A DNA stretch of 64,000 nucleotides. Source: Nostoc desertorum CM1-VF14. GTDB lineage: Bacteria > Cyanobacteriota > Cyanobacteriia > Cyanobacteriales > Nostocaceae. The stretch covers positions 1-64,000 of the forward strand of contig JAHHHR010000028.1 of NCBI GenBank assembly GCA_019359245.1, in the 5' to 3' direction. Below are positions 18,392 through 27,655 of the stretch, one piece after another. The notes under the pieces were generated by a model, which saw only the letters and a list, made by a program, of their open reading frames with translations, ran no database searches and was not told where the DNA came from. Each line of letters opens with the position of its first letter. Positions within the stretch are counted from its first letter, which is position 1. The translations under genes were made by a program, and so were the position numbers.

Positions 18392-18628
18392 TTAGTCGTT
18401 TGCATAAAGGTCTTCTTTACGGAAAGTTAAACTTTCCGAGACTAATCCTACAGGATAGGCGGAAAATTTGAGAGGCGCTTTCTTTTCTTTATTCTCTGTT
18501 TCCTCAGTTAAAAGCTTTTCATCAATTACTATTACCACTTGATGCTCACCCTCTGCAATATCCAATGGTAACTGCGCTGTAATCTTACCATATTTGGTAA
18601 CTGTGGCAATTATTTCTATAGTTTTCAT
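18392..18628 (-). CDS. antitoxin-like small protein, copy 2
   Basis: A 78-residue protein, MKTIEIIATVTKYGKITAQL then PLDIAEGEHQVVIVIDEK, with a charged linker and a C-terminal SLTFRKEDLYAND tail. The N-terminal beta-rich part plus an Arg/Glu-rich C-terminus resembles VapB-like antitoxins common in cyanobacteria, but family membership was not verified. It is a close paralogue of the gene just upstream, identical over most of the first 38 residues and divergent in the tail. No toxin gene lies downstream; the next gene is convergent. No clear ribosome binding site precedes the ATG. Confidence 0.65.
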   Translation of the reverse strand: MKTIEIIATVTKYGKITAQLPLDIAEGEHQVVIVIDEKLLTEETENKEKKAPLKFSAYPVGLVSESLTFRKEDLYAND

Positions 18629-18722
18629 ACTATTTCTATTCGATTAATACATCACTGCTTGGTAAAAGCAATATTCAGACACATTTCCATACGCTTAGAT
18701 GTTCGTGTCCAGAAAAACAGGA

Positions 18723-18965
18723 TCACCGCCCCCAATCACCATACATATCCTCACGTCTTAAAGAAAGGTTTTCAGGCCAAGGGCCATAGTTATGTAGAGG
18801 GAAGTTTAGAGGAGGACGCTTTTCTTTATTCTCTGCTTTCTCTGCCAAAGGCTTCTCATCAATTACTATTACCACCTGATGTTCACCCTCTGGAATATCC
18901 AATGGTAATTGCGCTGTAATCTTGCCATCTTTGGTAACTGTGGCAATTGTTTCTATACTTCTCAT
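18723..18965 (-). CDS. antitoxin-like small protein, copy 1
   Basis: An 80-residue protein, MRSIETIATVTKDGKITAQL then PLDIPEGEHQVVIVIDEK, ending SLRREDMYGDWGR. It has a strong Shine-Dalgarno sequence (AAGGAGGA, six bases before the ATG) and starts 15 bases after the stop of the DUF790 nuclease gene, so it is probably the third gene of the XPB-Bax1-like operon. Tail residues differ from copy 2, as expected if each tail once fitted a different partner. No PIN-domain or other toxin frame follows it. Confidence 0.7.
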   Translation of the reverse strand: MRSIETIATVTKDGKITAQLPLDIPEGEHQVVIVIDEKPLAEKAENKEKRPPLNFPLHNYGPWPENLSLRREDMYGDWGR

Positions 18966-18980
18966 CTTATTCCTCCTTAA

Positions 18981-20195
18981 TCAATCCATTACTGCTAACA
19001 CAGCTTTCGGCAATAACTTATCTTTAAACCAAACAATTCTGGCGGGGACATCATTTAATTTTACTCCCGCCTTTTCTAAATTAAGTCGCTCGGAAATTGC
19101 TAAAATTAAGTCATAACGTCCAGCCCGTCGCACCTGAGAAAACTTCTTTTGTAAATATTCTGGTCGCCAATAACCAACAATTTCTAACAAAAAGGTGCGT
19201 CCATCAGCATGAACTAAGCGAAAATCGGGAATCATTACACTACCAGGAATTGGGATCAAATCAACTTCTCGCTCTAACGCCCAACCACTTTTCAACGCAT
19301 CCCACTTATCAGCAAAGGATGCTTCTAACATACTATCGTAGGGCTTACCTGGTGGATAATGGGATACTAAACCACATTCAGAATTGAGAGTGAAACGTCC
19401 AGTTTTCCAAGTATTTGTATAAGCATCGCGGGTTTGGAGAATGGACGAAAGACTCCATTTAGTAACGTGAAGTAAAGCCGGAATAAGTTTAGCGATCGCT
19501 AACCCATATCGCGTACTAGGATTAAACAAACTCGTCGGTCCATCTATCGTAATTGTAAACCCGTGGTCAGCATCACCCTCAATATAAGCCATCAATTGAA
19601 ACAACTTTAAATAGCGAAATAACAGCTTATATTCTCCCGGAACATTGCGATGAGCATTTAACACCAATTGACTGGCTTTATAAAATACACCCTGTACCTG
19701 AGATAAGTTATATCGATTTATCAAATCTGGCGCTGTTGGTGCATCAAACACTGTCAAAATTTTATTTTCAGATAAATCAGCATATAACCCATTACGAACC
19801 TGTTCTAATAAAACTTCCCGTTCAAGTTCTTGAGTTAACTCATCAGCAATTTTACTAAGAGTAACTTGTGTCGATTCTCGACTAGAAACCGATTTTGCAG
19901 CTAATGAAAACACCCGTTCTCTTAACATTTGCGGTTCCAAAGGACTTACTACCTCAAAAGTGCAAAAACTACTTTTGAGAATATAAGCTAACCCTCGCTT
20001 CACGCGATAATCTGTAGAATCTCCTTCAAAATCAGTCAGTTGTCGCTCAAGCACACCTTGAGTCTTCCCCACTGCTGATTGAAAATAATTAATTAACTCA
20101 ATCGCCAACTCCGAAGTTTTCTGATCAATCTTCAGTCTCTTCGGAATGATCTCCTCTCCGTTTTGGCGATGCATCAGTAAGTCTGTCGGTAACAT
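18981..20195 (-). CDS. DUF790 / Bax1-like nuclease
   Basis: A 404-residue protein starting MLPTDLLMHRQNGEEIIPKRLK, the DUF790 signature. Archaeal Bax1 is the DUF790 nuclease partner of XPB helicase. The C-terminal part carries a nuclease-like core, MIPDFRLVHADG followed by LLEIVGYWRPEYLQKK, with Asp and Glu in PD-(D/E)xK-like spacing. Its ATG lies inside the 3' end of the helicase gene in another frame, an overlap of 71 bases, so expression is likely coupled. A helicase-nuclease pair acting in nucleotide-excision-like repair is the expected role; this is inferred from the archaeal partners. Confidence 0.85.
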   Translation of the reverse strand: MLPTDLLMHRQNGEEIIPKRLKIDQKTSELAIELINYFQSAVGKTQGVLERQLTDFEGDSTDYRVKRGLAYILKSSFCTFEVVSPLEPQMLRERVFSLAAKSVSSRESTQVTLSKIADELTQELEREVLLEQVRNGLYADLSENKILTVFDAPTAPDLINRYNLSQVQGVFYKASQLVLNAHRNVPGEYKLLFRYLKLFQLMAYIEGDADHGFTITIDGPTSLFNPSTRYGLAIAKLIPALLHVTKWSLSSILQTRDAYTNTWKTGRFTLNSECGLVSHYPPGKPYDSMLEASFADKWDALKSGWALEREVDLIPIPGSVMIPDFRLVHADGRTFLLEIVGYWRPEYLQKKFSQVRRAGRYDLILAISERLNLEKAGVKLNDVPARIVWFKDKLLPKAVLAVMD

Positions 20196-21723
20196 CTGAA
20201 TTCTGGATTTTAGATTTTGAACTTCCGGTTGAATAATTAATCTCTAACTGTTCCGCAGCCTTCAAACTCCGCTCCTTCCCACTCCCATACACAACCTGCA
20301 AATTCCCTTTCTTCTCCCCTTCTCCCCTTGTCTCCTTGTCCCCTTGTCCTCTTATCCTCTCCCCTCTCCGCCTAGCCGAAGTCCCCTCCTCACTCGTATC
20401 CTCTGCCACCACCTCATACAAAATCGCCTGCTTATTCTCAATATTCCCCTTCCGTAAAATCCTACCCAAGCGCTGAGTATACTCCCTAGCCGAACCCGTT
20501 CCCGATAATATAATCGCCACAGAAGCCGCCGGCACATCAACCCCTTCATTCAACACATGAGAAGCAACCAAAGTATTATATTTACCCTCTCGAAACTTGG
20601 TTAATATCTCATGCCGTTCTTTCACAGGAGTTTGATGAGTAATTGCCGGAATTAACAACTCTTGAGAAATGCGATAAACCGTTGCATTATCAGCAGTAAA
20701 AATCAAAATTCTTGCCGGATAATGTTCTGCCAATAAATCAATCAAAATTCGCAACTTTCCATCGGTACCCAAAGCGATATCTTTCGCTTCTCGGTGCGCT
20801 AACATCGCCCTACGTCCAGATTGCGATCTAGCGCTCATTTGCACGAACATTTGCCAACCTTGAAGGCTTCCCAAAGAAATCCGAGATTGTTTTAAAAAAT
20901 CATTGCGAGTTTGAATTAGTTGATTGTATCTTTCCCGTTCAAGTTGCGATAACTTTACCTTAATTTGGACAATTTCATGTTCTGCTAACGCCTTCCCCGC
21001 TAAATCTTCGGCGCGTTTGCGATATACTTCTTGGCCAATGAGGATATTTAACTCAGCGTGTTTACCATCGGTGCGTTCTGGTGTAGCGGAGAGTCCAAGA
21101 CGATAAGGTGCGATCGCATATTCCGCAATCACCCGATTAAAATCTGTCGGTAAGTGATGACATTCATCAAAAACAAGCAACGCATATTGATTTCCTAAAG
21201 TCTCAGCGTGAATTGCGGCACTATCATAAGTTGCGACTAAAATAGCCGTTCTATCCCGCGAACCACCACCCAGCAATCCCACCTCAGCATCCGGAAAAGC
21301 CGCTACTAAGTGTGCATACCACTGATGCATTAAATCCAAAGTTGGTACAACAATGAGCGTCGTGCGTGGCGTTGACTGCATCGCCATTTGCGCCAAATAA
21401 GTCTTTCCCGCCGCCGTAGGAAGCACAACCACCCCTTGTCTACCCGCTAGTTTCCAAGCCGCTAGCGCCTCAGTCTGGTGAGGATAGGGTTCCATTTCCA
21501 GAGTGGGAACCAAATCTACAGGATAGAATTGCTTTGCCTCATCAATAAAATTCACATCTTCCGCTTGTAGTGCTTCTACTAGCGATCGGTATCTAATTGC
21601 TGGAATGCGGAATTTTTCAACTCTATCATCCCATGTGGCATAGTCCATCCAACCTTTGCCGCGTGGTGGTGGATGCAAAATTAATGTGCCACGATCAAAA
21701 TTTAGTGTAGGGGTACGAGCCAT
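20125..21723 (-). CDS. XPB/Rad25-like SF2 DNA helicase
   Basis: A 532-residue SF2 helicase. It has an N-terminal damage-recognition-like region (1-75), Q-like motif PYPHQTEALAAW, Walker A LPTAAGKT (101-108), DECH box (185-188), LSATPERTDG, and the C-terminal motifs IIFTADN-like, VLNEGVDVPAA and QRLGRILRKG. The start at 21723 (MARTPTLNFDRGTL) was chosen because the longer frame from 21810 reads through a 7-base tandem repeat. The C-terminal tail (about 455-490) contains ARRRGERIRGQGDKETRGEGE, a translated Nostoc low-complexity repeat. Coupled with the DUF790 gene, it matches the XPB-Bax1 pair. Confidence 0.9.
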   Translation of the reverse strand: MARTPTLNFDRGTLILHPPPRGKGWMDYATWDDRVEKFRIPAIRYRSLVEALQAEDVNFIDEAKQFYPVDLVPTLEMEPYPHQTEALAAWKLAGRQGVVVLPTAAGKTYLAQMAMQSTPRTTLIVVPTLDLMHQWYAHLVAAFPDAEVGLLGGGSRDRTAILVATYDSAAIHAETLGNQYALLVFDECHHLPTDFNRVIAEYAIAPYRLGLSATPERTDGKHAELNILIGQEVYRKRAEDLAGKALAEHEIVQIKVKLSQLERERYNQLIQTRNDFLKQSRISLGSLQGWQMFVQMSARSQSGRRAMLAHREAKDIALGTDGKLRILIDLLAEHYPARILIFTADNATVYRISQELLIPAITHQTPVKERHEILTKFREGKYNTLVASHVLNEGVDVPAASVAIILSGTGSAREYTQRLGRILRKGNIENKQAILYEVVAEDTSEEGTSARRRGERIRGQGDKETRGEGEKKGNLQVVYGSGKERSLKAAEQLEINYSTGSSKSKIQNSDVTDRLTDASPKRRGDHSEETED

Positions 21724-21725
21724 TT

Positions 21726-21808
21726 TGGGGATTGGGAATTGGGCATTGGGGATTGGGCATTGGGGATTGGGCATTGGTAATTTTTCTATTCGCCATGCCC
21801 CATGCCCC
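21726..21808. repeat. 7-base short tandem repeats (ATTGGG/GGCATTG type)
   Basis: Runs of GGGAATTGGGCATTGGGGATTGG-like heptamers, read here as broken units of ATTGGGC/ATTGGGG, lie just upstream of the helicase start. The same family in the opposite strand occurs at 62542-62590 (CAATGCC units). Confidence 0.75.
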
Positions 21809-22521
21809 ATTCCCTAATCTATTGATTACTAATAACGCAAAAAGTGCATAATTCATCTAAGTAAATCCGACAAAGCTTAACTAGATGCGCTCATTTGTCA
21901 ATGAATGTAACGTCCCATCGGCATTGTAAAACTTTCTATCTATAGAAATCCGAGTTGATTTCTATTCGCGCAGCGTGGCGTAGCCATCGCGTTGGCGTTC
22001 GCGTCTCGCAGAGAAGCGCAGCGCAAGCGCGATAGGCAGGGAGTAAGAAATCAGCCTTTTCTAGTTGTACGAAGTTTTTTCACAAATCAAATATGAGTCA
22101 TATATAAGCTTTAAAAATTAGTGTTAACTCACATCATATAGCAGCTGTTATCAAGGCTTATGAAGTAATTTATCAGTACTTAAAGGATAAATGTAAATAC
22201 TTACTGGTAGTAAAACTAAGTTTAATTAAGCTTAAAGGCAAATAATAGTTTTTAACTAATATGCTAAAGTTGATTAGCTTAAAATCTATATATTTATACT
22301 GTTTGGCGGATAGTTAAAAAGGATAAATATATAATTAGAGCGACGTTTATCAGGTTATTAAACCTTTACTAAAACTAAGTTTTACTACTTTAGATAGATT
22401 CATAGCAACTAACTGTTTAGTTGTGGATTTTTCCAATGCATAATAGGTGTTGAGCAATCGCATTGTCTAGCTGAATTTTGGGAATAATCCTTTAGCTAGC
22501 TGCATAAAAGGAGAAGTTACA
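21809..22521. other. long divergent intergenic region before the hybrid kinase
   Basis: About 710 bases without a gene. At 21965-22035 lies a GC-rich Nostoc palindromic repeat (CGCGTCTCGCAGAGAAGCGC). From 22080 on it is AT-rich and holds two copies of the palindromic word AAAACTAAGTTTT (22212-22224, last base differing, and 22371-22383), 159 bases apart. It probably contains the promoter and a long leader of the kinase gene. Confidence 0.5.
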
Positions 22522-25500
22522 TTGAAAGGAATCCGTTCCCTTCTAACACCTTATGCTGTGGCATTGTTGACTGTTGGTAGCGCATTGCTATTAACACTAT
22601 TGCTACAGCCACTACTGATACCAACTATTTTCCTGCTGTTTTTTGCTGCCGTGGCGGTTAGTGCCTGGTTTAGCGGCATGAAAACAGGGTTGCTGGCTAC
22701 TGCTTTGTCTACTTTAGCCGTCAGTTACTTTTTCTTAGAGCCGGTGTTTTCGCTGTTCGTTGCGAGTGGAGACAGCATATTGCGGCTAGGCTTGTTTGTG
22801 TTGGTGACAACACTCATCAGCTTACTAAACTCAGAGTTACGCACTGCTAAACAACATCTTCAAATGAGTTTGCAGAAGCTACAGGTGAGCGAGGCAAAGT
22901 TTAGAAGGTTGGTAGATTCCAACATCATTGGGGTAATTGTAGCCAAAATGGACGGGGCGATCGCAGAAGCTAACGATGCCTTTTTAACAATGGTAGGTTA
23001 TTCGCAGGAAGATTTGTTAGCAGGGCGAATTCGATGGCGCGATATGATCCCACCAGAATATATTGAAGCAAACAACAGTGCGATCGCAGAACTCAAAACT
23101 AAAGGTGTGTGTCAGCCTTTTGAGAACGAATACATCCGTAAAGATAACAGTCGCGTTCCCATCTTATTAGGTTCTGCCTTATTAGAAAATAATCCAGACG
23201 ATATTATCAGTTTTGTACTTAATATAAGTGACAGCAAACAAGTAGAGGTTGATCTTTGCAAAAGTGAAGAACGTTATCGTGCCTTTTTAGAGCAGAGTTC
23301 GGAAGGTATTTGGTGCATGGAACTGGAAGTGCCGATTTCGCCAGAGTGTCCAGAAGAAGAGCAAATTCAGCATTTTTATCAGTATGGTTATTTAGCAGAA
23401 TGCAACCATGTTATGGTGCAAATGTATGGGTATTCTTATCCACAAGAAATTATTGGCGCTAGGTTAACAGACTTTGTTGTTCCCTCAGATCCACACAATA
23501 TTGCATACCTGCGTAGCTTTATTCGTTCTAATTATCGATTAATTGATGCAGAGTCCCATGAAATAGATAAGCAAGGTAATTCCAAATATTTTTTGAATAA
23601 TCTAGTGGGAATTGTCGAGAATGGCCTTTTAGTCAGAGCGTGGGGAACTCAACGCGACATTACAGAACACAAGCTAGCAGAAGTAGCACTGCGTCAACGA
23701 GAAGATCAACTGTGCCTGATTACAAATGCTGTGCCCGTCCAGATTTCCTATGTTGATGCCGAGCAGCGTTATCGCTTTAATAATAAACGATATGAAGACT
23801 GGTTTGGAATTCCTACTTCAGAAATTTATGGTAAACACATTAGAGAAATTGTCGGAGAATCTGTTTATCAATCAATTCTTCCTTATGTAGAAACGGTACT
23901 TACAGGAGAGCAAGTAACTTACGAAACCCAATTACCCGATAAAGATGGCACAAACCATTACGTGAATGTTACTTACGTCCCCCAGTTCAGTCAGCAGGGA
24001 AAAGTTGAAGGATTTGTTGCCCTAATCACAGATATTACACTCAACAAGTTAGCAGAAGCAGCTCTCAAACAAAGCGAGAAACGATTAAAGACACTCACAG
24101 AAAAAGCCCGCGTGATTCCTTGGGAAGTAAATGCTACTACCGGAAATTTTACTTATGTAGGGCCGCAAACCGTTGAGATTCTTGGCTATCCATTGTCAGA
24201 CTGGTACATCGATGATTTCTGGGCAAAACATATGCATCCAGAAGATCAAAAGTGGGCTATCCAGTATTGCCAAGAATCTTCTTTATCACAGAATAATTAT
24301 GAATTTGAATACAGAATGTTGACTCCTGATGGCAGAGTTGTCTGGTTGTATGACATTGTTAATGTGGTGCGGGATGAGAATGGGCCGCAGCTACTACATG
24401 GATTCATGATTGATATTACTGATCGCAAGCAAGCAGAGCAAGAACGGGAACAACTGCTTGAGCGCGAACAAGCAGCACGCGCCGATGCAGAAGCTGCAAA
24501 CCGCATGAAAGATGAATTTCTCGCCACACTTTCCCACGAGCTTCGCACACCCCTAAACGCCGTATTGGGTTGGACGCAGCTACTTAGGAATCGCAAGTTT
24601 GATGAGACTACTACTAGCCGAGCGCTAGAGACAATCGAGCGTAACACCAGATCCCTAGCTCAACTAATCGAAGATGTCTTAGATGTTTCCCGGATTATTA
24701 GAGGCACACTCCATTTAAATATTCATCGGGTAAAACTTGTACCACTTGTAGAGGCAGCAATCGATACTGTCTATCCAGCAGCTCAGGCTAAAGAGATTAG
24801 CATCAACTGTAAATTCGACCCGGAATTAGGGGTAGTTGTAGGTGATGCCAACCGCTTGCAACAGGTTGTGTGGAATTTGCTCTCCAACGCCGTTAAGTTT
24901 ACACCTAAAGGGGGAAGAGTTGATGTGCAATTGGAGCGCATTGAATCCCATGTGCAAATTCGGGTGAGCGATACGGGAGTAGGAATTGCTGCCGAATTTT
25001 TGTCCCATGTATTTGAACGCTTCCGTCAAGAAGACAGTTCGATCACGCGATCGCATGGTGGATTAGGATTAGGTTTAGCGATCGTTCGCCACTTGGTAGA
25101 ATTGCACGGCGGCACAGTCTCTGCTGAAAGTCCAGGAATTGGACAGGGAGCAACATTCATTGTTAATCTGCCAATGAAAGCCATTTATGTAGACCCTAAT
25201 ACCGCAGAGCAGTTTTCATCTTACGCGGATTCCCAAGAGGTTAATAATTACCTGCCAAAGCTAGATGGATTGCGGGTGCTGATTGTCGATGATGAGGCAG
25301 ACGCACGTCATTTGCTTACCACGATTCTGGGACAGTATGGTGCCCAAGTCATGGCTGCTCCATCTGCAAGTGATGCACTGCTTGCCCTGCAACAATTTCG
25401 CCCTCATATACTAGTGAGCGATATTGGTATGCCACAAGAAGACGGCTACACACTAATTCGTCAAGTGAGGGCGCTACCAACAGACCAATGTGGAGGAATT

Positions 25501-25641
25501 CCAGCAGTGGCTCTGACAGCTTATGCTAGGGCAGAAGACCGCACACAAGCGCTGTTGGCAGGCTTTCAACTCCATGTCCCCAAGCCAGTCAATCCGGGCG
25601 AGTTAGCCGCTGTAGTTGCCAATCTTACCGGACGGACTTGA
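22522..25641 (+). CDS. membrane hybrid sensor histidine kinase (DUF4118, four PAS, REC)
   Basis: A 1039-residue hybrid kinase. Order: a KdpD-like DUF4118 membrane domain (about 10-105, four helices), four PAS/PAC domains (about 130-245, 255-390, 395-515, 525-640), HisKA with ATLSHELRTPLN (His672), HATPase_c (WNLLSNAVKFTPKGG, VSDTGVGI, GGLGLGLAIV) and a receiver domain with VDDEAD and the phospho-acceptor Asp967 (VSDIGMP). All catalytic residues look intact. The TTG start at 22522 is supported by AAGGAGA eight bases upstream. It stands alone; the next gene starts 86 bases downstream and encodes a TPR protein, perhaps cotranscribed. Confidence 0.92.
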   Translation: MKGIRSLLTPYAVALLTVGSALLLTLLLQPLLIPTIFLLFFAAVAVSAWFSGMKTGLLATALSTLAVSYFFLEPVFSLFVASGDSILRLGLFVLVTTLISLLNSELRTAKQHLQMSLQKLQVSEAKFRRLVDSNIIGVIVAKMDGAIAEANDAFLTMVGYSQEDLLAGRIRWRDMIPPEYIEANNSAIAELKTKGVCQPFENEYIRKDNSRVPILLGSALLENNPDDIISFVLNISDSKQVEVDLCKSEERYRAFLEQSSEGIWCMELEVPISPECPEEEQIQHFYQYGYLAECNHVMVQMYGYSYPQEIIGARLTDFVVPSDPHNIAYLRSFIRSNYRLIDAESHEIDKQGNSKYFLNNLVGIVENGLLVRAWGTQRDITEHKLAEVALRQREDQLCLITNAVPVQISYVDAEQRYRFNNKRYEDWFGIPTSEIYGKHIREIVGESVYQSILPYVETVLTGEQVTYETQLPDKDGTNHYVNVTYVPQFSQQGKVEGFVALITDITLNKLAEAALKQSEKRLKTLTEKARVIPWEVNATTGNFTYVGPQTVEILGYPLSDWYIDDFWAKHMHPEDQKWAIQYCQESSLSQNNYEFEYRMLTPDGRVVWLYDIVNVVRDENGPQLLHGFMIDITDRKQAEQEREQLLEREQAARADAEAANRMKDEFLATLSHELRTPLNAVLGWTQLLRNRKFDETTTSRALETIERNTRSLAQLIEDVLDVSRIIRGTLHLNIHRVKLVPLVEAAIDTVYPAAQAKEISINCKFDPELGVVVGDANRLQQVVWNLLSNAVKFTPKGGRVDVQLERIESHVQIRVSDTGVGIAAEFLSHVFERFRQEDSSITRSHGGLGLGLAIVRHLVELHGGTVSAESPGIGQGATFIVNLPMKAIYVDPNTAEQFSSYADSQEVNNYLPKLDGLRVLIVDDEADARHLLTTILGQYGAQVMAAPSASDALLALQQFRPHILVSDIGMPQEDGYTLIRQVRALPTDQCGGIPAVALTAYARAEDRTQALLAGFQLHVPKPVNPGELAAVVANLTGRT

Positions 25642-25727
25642 ATGCTCTCAAGCTGTACAAGCGTCCAATCCACTCGGTCAAACTCAGACTAGAATTAGAA
25701 TGGACGTGACGTTCTCTAGTAGCTAAA

Positions 25728-27572
25728 GTGCCAGACTCTTTGCCATTGCGCGATCGCTATCTTGCCTTAATCGATGAAATTGTCGAAACCACCCTCAAGG
25801 GCAAAATTAGCTCTGTTGAGATGGTGTATCAAATGCTGCTTAAAGGAATTACTTCCGGTACAGGGGAAGTATTTGAGTTAGTTTTGAGCGATCGCCTGAA
25901 TGCTCTTCAAAGCCAAGTAGATAGTGAAAAAGACGAACTAAAAAAAGCTAAAGCTACTCGGAGTTTGAGAGCGATTAAAACCATTCAAAGTCAATGGCAA
26001 CGCTGGCAAGAGCAAAACAAAGCCACAGAAGCGATCGCCTCAGCAGTTACAGAAATTACCACAGCCGAGGCTGACGAGCGTCTGGCGACATTTTTACGGG
26101 TTACTGACCCCAATCAGAAGTATCCGCTAAATTTGCAACAGCTACAGCAATTGTCAAAAGGATTACAGCAATTTGCCCAGGCAGATGCTGATTTACAACA
26201 ATTTTCTGAAGGGATTACCCGTGGTTTAGACTCTTGGCAGCGATTGCAAGACAACTTGCTCAGTTGGATGTATGAGCAAAAAGAAGCTTTAGGATTTGGC
26301 GGCGTACCAGGAGAACGTGGCCCTTGGGCAAGTTGGGCTAAACAACTCAATAGTGAGTTACCCAAAGCACTGCTTCGCACCTTAGCGATGGAAGAATCGG
26401 CAATTGAGTTTGCCCAGCGACAACGGGGTATCACCCTGAGAGATTGGGTGGAAATGGCATTGATTTTACAGTTCTTGCAACGGGGACTAATTAACTGGTT
26501 TGACCAACAAGCTTACGATGTTAAGGCGGGGCCAAAGTTATCCATTTCCACTTTTTTGACCTTTGCAGTGATTTGGAGTCAATTAGCAAGTGGTTTTGGG
26601 AGCATTGGGACAGTGTACGGCGATGCCTGTTCTCAAATTATGCTCCAGATTTTGCGAACCTTTGCCCAGCGTTCGTATTTTCCTTTTTATGGTGGGATTT
26701 TTGCCTCTTTTACTGGCACTTATTTGCGAGATGCCCTTGATTACTTGGATGAACCATTGCGGAGGGGTGAGGGAACCCAAGAAAAAGCGCGTATTTTGAC
26801 TTTATTAGGCTATTCTCAGCGTGCTTTAGGGCAATACCAGCGCTCAATTGATTTTCATCAGCAAGCGCTGGAGATAGCTAGGAATGCAGGCGATCGCCCC
26901 TGTGAAATTGCCAATCTCAACCACCTCAGCCGCACCTACGTGCAACAGCAGAATTATGCTGAGGCAATTAACTACAGCCAACGAGCATTAATATTGAGTC
27001 GGCAAGCAGGCGATCGTACAGGCGAAGCAAACGCGCTAGTAAATTTAGGTTACAGCGAAGTCATGCAGGCTCAAGAACTAGAAAACCTAGAACCTGAAAC
27101 TTATGAAGCTGCAATTAACTATTTAGAACAAGGTTTAAAATTATCAGAAAAATTAGGCGATCTTCAAAGTAAAGCCTTATGTGTCAGCAGCTTAGGAATT
27201 GCCTATTTAGTAATTGGAGAACACCAAACTGCAATTAAATATCTTGAAGATGGTTTTAAAACAGCGCAAGTTTCCGGTGATTTATATCTGCAAGGGCGGA
27301 ACTTAGCTTATTTAGCAGAAGCTTATTACCATCTCCAAAATTCTGAAAAAGCTGTTTACACAGGCTGCTTGGGAATGTATCTTTTGGAGCAAATTGCTTC
27401 TAACGAGTGGCGACAAGCGGCAGGTTTACTAACAATTTTGCAAGGACAAATTGGTGTAGAAGCTTTCCAAAAGTTCCTACAGCAACATCGCCCTAAAATC
27501 ATTGCAGTTATCGGTGTAGATGGGTATGATCACATTCCCCAATTATTAGAAGTATACAAACAAGATATGTAA
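25728..27572 (+). CDS. TPR-repeat protein of unknown function
   Basis: A 614-residue protein. The first 350 residues are helical, including a coiled-coil-like stretch near 55-110 (SEKDELKKAKATRSLRAIKTIQ) and a conserved-looking block with LRDWVEMALILQFLQRGLINWFDQQAYD. The second half holds about four or five TPRs (GYSQRALGQYQRSIDFHQQALEIARNAGD and following). This architecture recurs in cyanobacteria with no assigned role. The start is GTG at 25728, whose frame begins PDSLPLRDRYLALIDEIVE. The short gap to the kinase gene suggests a shared transcript, so a signalling link is possible but unproven. Confidence 0.8.
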   Translation: MPDSLPLRDRYLALIDEIVETTLKGKISSVEMVYQMLLKGITSGTGEVFELVLSDRLNALQSQVDSEKDELKKAKATRSLRAIKTIQSQWQRWQEQNKATEAIASAVTEITTAEADERLATFLRVTDPNQKYPLNLQQLQQLSKGLQQFAQADADLQQFSEGITRGLDSWQRLQDNLLSWMYEQKEALGFGGVPGERGPWASWAKQLNSELPKALLRTLAMEESAIEFAQRQRGITLRDWVEMALILQFLQRGLINWFDQQAYDVKAGPKLSISTFLTFAVIWSQLASGFGSIGTVYGDACSQIMLQILRTFAQRSYFPFYGGIFASFTGTYLRDALDYLDEPLRRGEGTQEKARILTLLGYSQRALGQYQRSIDFHQQALEIARNAGDRPCEIANLNHLSRTYVQQQNYAEAINYSQRALILSRQAGDRTGEANALVNLGYSEVMQAQELENLEPETYEAAINYLEQGLKLSEKLGDLQSKALCVSSLGIAYLVIGEHQTAIKYLEDGFKTAQVSGDLYLQGRNLAYLAEAYYHLQNSEKAVYTGCLGMYLLEQIASNEWRQAAGLLTILQGQIGVEAFQKFLQQHRPKIIAVIGVDGYDHIPQLLEVYKQDM

Positions 27573-27614
27573 GGAGGCGCGAGGTAGAAGTTAGGAGACA
27601 GAAGATAGAAATTA

Positions 27615-27652
27615 AAGAAGAAAATAACTCCTAACTCCTAACTCCTAACTTT
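27615..27652. repeat. heptamer tandem repeat (CTCCTAA)
   Basis: CTCCTAACTCCTAACTCCTA and continuation: three or more copies of a 7-base unit, of the short tandemly repeated type known from heterocystous cyanobacteria, between convergent genes. GAAGTTAGGAGACAGAAG upstream could pair with it. Confidence 0.75.
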
Positions 27653-27655
27653 TTA

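Noticed and set aside
21724..21810. Longer helicase start
   Set aside because: The extension reads PNPQCPIPNAQFPIPK, which is a translated heptamer repeat.
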